Under the pieces are notes generated by a model, which did not search any database, was not told the DNA's origin, and was given only the letters and a program-made list of their open reading frames with translations. 42,140 nt of DNA, taken from positions 1 to 42,140 of the forward strand of contig CAZIKB010000053.1 of NCBI GenBank assembly GCA_964539665.1, given 5' to 3'. Within the stretch, counting starts at the first letter, position 1; each line of letters starts with the position of its first letter. A program made the position numbers and the translations under genes. The DNA is from CAZIKB01 sp964539665 (lineage in GTDB: Bacteria; Zhuqueibacterota; Zhuqueibacteria; Oceanimicrobiales; Oceanimicrobiaceae). Shown here in pieces: positions 37,081 through 42,140 of this stretch.

Positions 37081-39733
37081 CTACTACACAAATGCAAAAA
37101 CTGAGAGGATTATCTTTGAAAACAATGAGTTTAACAATGTGGACCTACAAAGGGAATTAATTGACATTGATTTCAGGTCGATTATGTCTGACCTGAAGGT
37201 GCTGACCGTGCATCACGAGCTACAAATGATGCTTGAAAGCCCCGCAGGGCGGGATCATCGGAAAGCTCTTGCTGATGAGTTCCTCGAGTTTTGTGATAAG
37301 AAGAGGTTCTACGACCAGATACGTTTTCTTGACGAGACAGGTATGGAAGTCGTAAGGGTCAACTTTAACGGTGGTAAGCCCGGCATTGTTCCCAAAAATC
37401 AACTTCAACTTAAAGCAAACCGTTATTATTTCAAAAGTACCTTTCTGCTTGAGCGGGGGGAAGTTTATGTATCACCCTTTGACTTAAATATGGAACGAAG
37501 AGAGATCGAACAACCTCCGAAACCGATGATCCGCTTTGGAACGCCAATTTTTGACCGCCATGGTCGAAAACGAGGGATCATTATTCTCAACTATTTAGGA
37601 GCGAAATTGATCCATAGACTTAAAAGGGCGTCCGCGAATGCCGCGGGCCAGGCCATGCTTCTTAACTCTCATGGATTCTGGCTTTATGGACCAAAGCCTG
37701 AAGATGAATGGGGATTTATGTATGGAAACGGGCGGACGTTTGGGAATGTCTTCCCCGAGGCGTGGCGGCGGATCACCGGAACCGAATCCGGACAATTTCA
37801 TCTTAAAGAGGGGTTGTTCACCTTTACAACGGTGTACCCATTAGTGGAAGGTCAAAAATCAATCACCGGCTCGGACAAGGCCTTAGAACTAACGACCTAC
37901 CAGCTCAAAGAGAGAGAATACTATTGGAAGATCGTATCTCACATATCACAGGATATCCTGACCGCCGGATCATTTAAATTTTTAGGCAGACTTCTTATGT
38001 TTTACGCAGTTCTGGTTGTGATCCTAGCGATCGGTTCCGGGTTTCTGGCGCGTTCAAGTGTAAATCGCAAACGGGCGGCAGAAGAATTGCAGAAAGCCAA
38101 AGAAGCCGCCGAAGCCGCCAGTCAAGTCAAGAGTGAATTTCTAACTAACATGAGTCATGAAATTCGCACCCCTCTAAATGCCATCATTGGAATGACAGAA
38201 TTAACTCTTGAGACCAAGTTAACTTTGGAACAGCGAGGGTTTCTAAATGTGGTGCAATCTTCCTCTGAAGGGCTTCTCAGTTTATTAAATGATATCCTTG
38301 ATTTCTCAATAATTGAAGCCGCGCAAATGGAACTGGAAAACATCGACATTAACCTGCGCGAGATCGTTGAAGGGGTAGCAGAAATATTTAATATGCGTGC
38401 TGAGGCAAAAGGTATCGAACTCCTTTGTTACGTCGAACCTGAAATCCCCACCCGGGTTATCGGCGACTCTATCCGACTACGCCAAATACTGGTGAACCTG
38501 ACTGGAAATGCTATTAAGTTTACCCAAAAAGGCGAAGTGGTAGTGGAATGCAGAGTGTGGAATGCCAAATCCCAAATCTTAAATCCGAAATCGGTTGAGT
38601 TGCATTTTGTAGTTCGCGATACCGGCATGGGTATTTCTCAAAAAAACCTTAAGAAAATATGTGAAAAGTTTTCCCAAGCGGATAGTTCCACCACGCGTAA
38701 ATTCGGTGGCACGGGTCTTGGTTTGACTATCTCCAAATCCCTCATTGAGTTGATGGGCGGTGAAATGTGGATAGAAAGTCAAAAAGGTCAAGGTAGTACA
38801 TTTCACTTTAAATTAAATTTACCCATTGGAGAGACAAAAGCTGAAAAGCGCGATTTTCCCTACCCGGATTTTAAAGAAATTACCATCCTGGTGGTCGATG
38901 ACAATGAAACCAATCGATTTATTTTAAGAAAGACACTCACCGCCTGGGGATTTCAGGTGAGAGAAGCTCAAAGTGGCCATCAGGCCTTATCCATTTTGAA
39001 AGGTTCAAACGCATCAATCAAATTAATCATTCTGGATCAACATATGCCTGAAATGGATGGCCTTGAGTTGGCACAGAAGATTAAAATGAACCCGAACTTT
39101 AAAGATATAAAAATGATTATGCTTTCTTCCGTAGGCAGTCTCAATCCCGAGTTGAAGAAAAAGTTGGACATCGCAAAATATATTACCAAACCCGTCAAGC
39201 AGTCAAAACTTTTAAATATTCTCATGAAGGTTTTGAGATATCAAAATCATGAAAAAATCAATACTATTAAAGATGTCAATCCTGATGAGAAAAGAATAAA
39301 CAAAATTCAACATCGACTTTTACTGGTTGAAGACAACCTGGATAATCAAAAGTTAACCAAAAAGATTTTACAGAAAGCTGGCTATGTTATAGACATTGCC
39401 GAAAATGGTCAATTAGCTGTAGAAGCCATCTATAAATTTCGTTATGATTTAATCTTAATGGATGTGTTTATGCCAATCATGGATGGATTTGAAGCAACTA
39501 AACAAATTAGAGACTGGGAGCACTCTGTTAAAGAAAATCGTACGCCCATTATTGCCCTTACAGCGCATGCTATAGAGGGCTATCGTGAAAAGTGTCTCCA
39601 AAATGATATGGATGACTATATCACCAAACCGATAAGAAAGCAAAACCTTCTTGAAGTGATTCGTCAGCATTTGGGAAAACCAGTAACTTTGACAAAGGAT
39701 ATGACACATATATTAAATAAAGGAAATTTTTAA
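36968..39733 (+). CDS. dCACHE hybrid sensor histidine kinase with two receivers (second is a REC2/REC3 chimera)
   Basis: Protein of 921 residues. The start is a TTG at 36968, placed like the ATG of the paralog at 39733 and eight bases after AAGGGA; the ATG at 36977 is an alternative. Membrane helix 1 (about 19-40), a periplasmic dCACHE-type sensor (about 45-335; RFLDETGMEVVRVN, GEVYVSPFDLN, KPMIRFGTPIFD, LNYLGAKLI), membrane helix 2 (about 336-360), HisKA with H397 and HATPase_c with a repeat tract. Then REC1 (D690) and one more receiver with D832. That last receiver begins as REC2 (LLVEDNLDNQ, MDVFMP, NDMDDYITKP) but ends with the REC3 tail (IRKQNLLEVIRQ), so REC3 has been lost by fusion. 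The stop overlaps the next start (TAATG). It probably senses a small periplasmic molecule such as an amino acid or organic acid, as dCACHE domains do; the ligand is unknown. Confidence 0.94.
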   Translation: MNNMIKKSSQISSWVTVKRFLIIFLPLSALVGGIAIVLYYTNAKTERIIFENNEFNNVDLQRELIDIDFRSIMSDLKVLTVHHELQMMLESPAGRDHRKALADEFLEFCDKKRFYDQIRFLDETGMEVVRVNFNGGKPGIVPKNQLQLKANRYYFKSTFLLERGEVYVSPFDLNMERREIEQPPKPMIRFGTPIFDRHGRKRGIIILNYLGAKLIHRLKRASANAAGQAMLLNSHGFWLYGPKPEDEWGFMYGNGRTFGNVFPEAWRRITGTESGQFHLKEGLFTFTTVYPLVEGQKSITGSDKALELTTYQLKEREYYWKIVSHISQDILTAGSFKFLGRLLMFYAVLVVILAIGSGFLARSSVNRKRAAEELQKAKEAAEAASQVKSEFLTNMSHEIRTPLNAIIGMTELTLETKLTLEQRGFLNVVQSSSEGLLSLLNDILDFSIIEAAQMELENIDINLREIVEGVAEIFNMRAEAKGIELLCYVEPEIPTRVIGDSIRLRQILVNLTGNAIKFTQKGEVVVECRVWNAKSQILNPKSVELHFVVRDTGMGISQKNLKKICEKFSQADSSTTRKFGGTGLGLTISKSLIELMGGEMWIESQKGQGSTFHFKLNLPIGETKAEKRDFPYPDFKEITILVVDDNETNRFILRKTLTAWGFQVREAQSGHQALSILKGSNASIKLIILDQHMPEMDGLELAQKIKMNPNFKDIKMIMLSSVGSLNPELKKKLDIAKYITKPVKQSKLLNILMKVLRYQNHEKINTIKDVNPDEKRINKIQHRLLLVEDNLDNQKLTKKILQKAGYVIDIAENGQLAVEAIYKFRYDLILMDVFMPIMDGFEATKQIRDWEHSVKENRTPIIALTAHAIEGYREKCLQNDMDDYITKPIRKQNLLEVIRQHLGKPVTLTKDMTHILNKGNF
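38561..38594 (+). repeat. CAAATCC/GAAATC tract inside the HATPase_c coding region
   Basis: Units CCAAATC, CCAAATC, TTAAATC, CGAAATC in frame, encoding AKSQILNPKS, in the same loop as the other five tracts. It is the shortest of the six. Confidence 0.7.
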
Positions 39734-39848
39734 TGAATAATATGATAAACACATCATCCCAAATAAGCTCATGGGTCACGGTAAAACACTTCCTAATTAT
39801 TCTCTTGCCATTGTCGGCATTGGCGGTCGGTATCGCAATGGTAATTTA
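39626..39848 (+). repeat. Direct repeat, copy B: receiver end, gene junction and start of dCACHE kinase
   Basis: The second copy of the junction at 36861-37080. Here the receiver frame stays open through the segment that follows the TAG in copy A, giving the tail LGKPVTLTKD and so on, and the downstream start is ATG instead of TTG. Confidence 0.85.
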
Positions 39849-42140
39849 CTTCATTGATTCCAGGACTGAGAGGGTTATCTCTGAAACCAATGAGGTTCAC
39901 AAAGTAAACCAACAAATGGAAATAATTGTCAGTGATTTCAAGTCAATTGTATCGGACTTGATGGTTCTATCTGCGCATCACGAGCACCAAGTGATGTTTG
40001 AAAGCGATGAAGCCAGCCATCGGAAAGCTCTGGCTAAACAGTTTCTCTCGTTTTGTAAGAACAAAAGGCTATACGACCAGTTACGTTTTCTGGATGAGAC
40101 GGGCATGGAGGTCGTGAGGGTCAACTTTAATGATGGCGGGCCCTACATTGTGCTCGAAGAACAACTTCAATTTAAAACAAAACGTTATTATTTCGAGGAT
40201 ATTTTTCAGCTTGATTTGGGGGAAGTGTATGTATCACCATTTGATTTAAATATAGAACGAGGTGAGATTGAGCAGCCATTGAAACCGATGATCCGCTTTG
40301 GAACTCCGGTTTTCGACAGCAAGGGCCGAAAACAGGGAATTGTGCTTCTCAATTATTTAGGTGCGAAATTGATTCAAAATCTTAAGAAGTCGTCTGATAA
40401 CGCCCCGGGCCAGGTTATGCTCCTTAACTCTGAGGGATTCTGGCTTAAAGGCATAAGGCCCGAAGATGAATGGGGGTTTATGTATGGAGATAGGAAGAAT
40501 CGGACTTTTGGGAATGCTTTCCCTGAAGCCTGGCAACGAATCTCAGGCGCCGAGTCGGGACAATTTTATAATGCGCATGGGATGTTTACTTATACAACTG
40601 TGCACCCTCTTTTAGAAGGCTGGAAATCAAGCACCGGCTCAGCCAAAGCCTCCGAGCCCAGTGCAGACCAACTGGAAGCTAAAAGATATTACTGGAAGAT
40701 TGTATCTTATGTTTCTTCAGATGTCCTGCAAGCCGTGTCGCATAAGTTTTTATTCAGATTTCTGTTGATATGTGCAATTCTGATTCTCTTCCTGGGGATT
40801 GGTTCCTGGTTTTTAGCGCGCACCATTACAAGTCGCAAGCTGGCTGAGCAGGAACTCCAGAAAAGTTACCAGAACCAAAGTGTGGTAAATTCGCTTCTAC
40901 ATATCTCATTGGAGAACAATTCAATTGAAGAACAACTAAACCATGCGCTTGATTTGATTCTTTCTGTTTCCTGGTTAAAATTAAAGTCGAAGGGAGGTAT
41001 TTTTCTTGTCGAACAGGACTCTGATGTATTAGTACTGAAAGCACAGCGGGGTCTTGCCATATCATTACAAAAGATCTGTGCACGCGTTCCATTTGGCAGA
41101 TGCCTTTGTGGTCGAGCAGCAGCAAGTGGCGGGATAGTGTTTGCCGATTGTGTGGATCACCAACATGAAAACCGTTATGAAGGTATGTTCCCTCATGGGC
41201 ACTACTGTGTCCCAATTATGTCAGGGGGCAAGGTATTAGGTGTGATCGTTCTCTTTTTGAAGGAAGGACATCGTCGAGAAAAATGGGAAGAGGAATTCTT
41301 GCAAGCAGTGGCAAATACCTTAGCTGGAATCATCGAGCGTAAGCAGTCGGAGGAGCAGATCCTGAGACAAAGTGCTGTGTTAGAGGCGATCAACAAGGTT
41401 TTTAGAGAGACGTTAGCATGTGAAACCGAGGAGGAAGTGGCCAGGACGTGCCTGTCCGTGGCTGAGAAGTTGACCTGTAGCAAGTTCGGTTTTATTGGTA
41501 AAGTGAATCACGTCGGTCGCTTTGATACTATTGCGTTGAGCAATCCAGGCTGGGATGCATGTAAAATGCCGAAGTCGGATGCAATGCGGATAATTAAAGA
41601 CATGGAAATCCGCGGCATTTGGAGTGGAGCAATCAAGGACGGAGAATCCTTAATAGTCAATGACCCTGCTTCCCATCCAGATCGAGTCGGGATCCCTAAA
41701 GATCATCCACCGCTTACGTCTTTCCTGGGTGTTCCATTGAAACTGGCGGGCAGGACTATCGGTATGATCGGTTTAGCCAACAAAGAATTGGGCTATGACA
41801 TGGCAAATCAACAAGCAATAGAAGCGTTGTCTGTAGCCTTTGTGGAAGCATTGAACCGCAAACGATTAGATGAAGAATTGCAACAGGCCAAAGAAGCTGC
41901 CGAAACCGCCAACCGCGCCAAAAGTGAGTTCCTGGCCAACATGAGCCACGAAATCCGCACCCCATTAAATTCCATTATTGGCATGACCGAACTCACCCTC
42001 GAGACCGGGTTGAAATCTGAACAACGAGGGTTTTTGAATATTGTGCAATCTTCCTCAGAAGGACTGCTTAGTTTGATTAATGATATCCTCGATTTCTCAA
42101 AAATTGAAGCCGGACAAATGGAAATCGAAAACATCGACTT
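39733..42140 (+). CDS. dCACHE-GAF-GAF sensor histidine kinase, truncated by window end
   Basis: The frame is open from the ATG at 39733 (overlapping the previous stop, TAATG) to the window end, 802 codons. Membrane helix 1 (about 19-40), a dCACHE sensor (about 45-335) paralogous to that of the 36968 gene, and membrane helix 2 (about 340-362). A first GAF (about 383-535) is rich in conserved Cys and His: C449, C457, C459, C473, H488, H490, C492. A second GAF of the GAF_2 type (about 543-710) follows, then HisKA with H739 in MSHEIRTP. The sequence ends just after the dimerisation helices; HATPase_c and receivers are expected beyond. The sensor and first codons duplicate the upstream gene, while the two GAF domains are extra. 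The Cys/His set suggests metal or redox sensing, which is inference. Confidence 0.93.
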   Translation, partial: MNNMINTSSQISSWVTVKHFLIILLPLSALAVGIAMVIYFIDSRTERVISETNEVHKVNQQMEIIVSDFKSIVSDLMVLSAHHEHQVMFESDEASHRKALAKQFLSFCKNKRLYDQLRFLDETGMEVVRVNFNDGGPYIVLEEQLQFKTKRYYFEDIFQLDLGEVYVSPFDLNIERGEIEQPLKPMIRFGTPVFDSKGRKQGIVLLNYLGAKLIQNLKKSSDNAPGQVMLLNSEGFWLKGIRPEDEWGFMYGDRKNRTFGNAFPEAWQRISGAESGQFYNAHGMFTYTTVHPLLEGWKSSTGSAKASEPSADQLEAKRYYWKIVSYVSSDVLQAVSHKFLFRFLLICAILILFLGIGSWFLARTITSRKLAEQELQKSYQNQSVVNSLLHISLENNSIEEQLNHALDLILSVSWLKLKSKGGIFLVEQDSDVLVLKAQRGLAISLQKICARVPFGRCLCGRAAASGGIVFADCVDHQHENRYEGMFPHGHYCVPIMSGGKVLGVIVLFLKEGHRREKWEEEFLQAVANTLAGIIERKQSEEQILRQSAVLEAINKVFRETLACETEEEVARTCLSVAEKLTCSKFGFIGKVNHVGRFDTIALSNPGWDACKMPKSDAMRIIKDMEIRGIWSGAIKDGESLIVNDPASHPDRVGIPKDHPPLTSFLGVPLKLAGRTIGMIGLANKELGYDMANQQAIEALSVAFVEALNRKRLDEELQQAKEAAETANRAKSEFLANMSHEIRTPLNSIIGMTELTLETGLKSEQRGFLNIVQSSSEGLLSLINDILDFSKIEAGQMEIENID

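Overview
The window is one uninterrupted, plus-strand, densely coding block (mid-40s % GC by eye) made almost entirely of paralogous hybrid sensor histidine kinases. I count eleven kinase genes, two of them cut by the window edges. With them are one stand-alone CheY/Rcp1-like response regulator, one isochorismatase-like cysteine hydrolase, one PhnD-like substrate-binding lipoprotein, one frameshifted response-regulator pseudogene and one kinase-tail remnant. I saw no tRNA, rRNA, CRISPR array, transposase or phage gene. The periplasmic two-component propeller/Y_Y_Y kinases, the lipoprotein and the families of short intergenic repeats suggest an uncultured Gram-negative bacterium near the FCB group (Calditrichota/KSB1/Ignavibacteria-like). 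This is inference from gene style only; no marker gene is present.

Layout. 1-1334: C-terminal receivers of a kinase that begins outside the window. 1371-6221, 6478-12516 and 12768-16268: three related giant kinases, each with a 14-repeat periplasmic propeller, Y_Y_Y domain and one membrane segment; the third ends in a Cph1-type transmitter without receivers. 16269-16793: repeats plus a kinase remnant. 16794-17255: Rcp1-like regulator. 17256-20165: soluble REC-PAS hybrid kinase. 20260-25497 and 25551-29915: two more propeller kinases whose C-terminal cassettes are nearly identical although their propellers are not. 29968-33170: cysteine hydrolase translationally coupled to a PAS hybrid kinase. 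33173-33321: broken regulator. 33344-36908: substrate-binding lipoprotein plus a kinase with a helical periplasmic sensor. 36968-39733 and 39733-end: tandem dCACHE kinases, the second with two GAF domains.

How they may work together. Most genes carry the same output cassette, HisKA-HATPase_c-REC-REC-REC, fused to different inputs (14-blade propeller, dCACHE, helical bundle, PAS, GAF, REC). No HPt, HTH, GGDEF or other effector domain occurs in the window. Outside the Cph1-like/Rcp1-like pair, phosphate must therefore leave through partners encoded elsewhere, and many inputs may converge on one shared phosphorelay.

The array shows its own evolution. There are swapped inputs, shared PAS modules, homogenised cassettes, a receiver lost by REC2/REC3 fusion next to a duplicated gene junction, a receiver with Asn in place of the phospho-Asp, a relic stop codon, and a low-complexity repeat tract inside the ATPase domain of six kinases. 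I consider the array as a whole, a combinatorial sensor locus diversifying by recombination, to be the most interesting feature.
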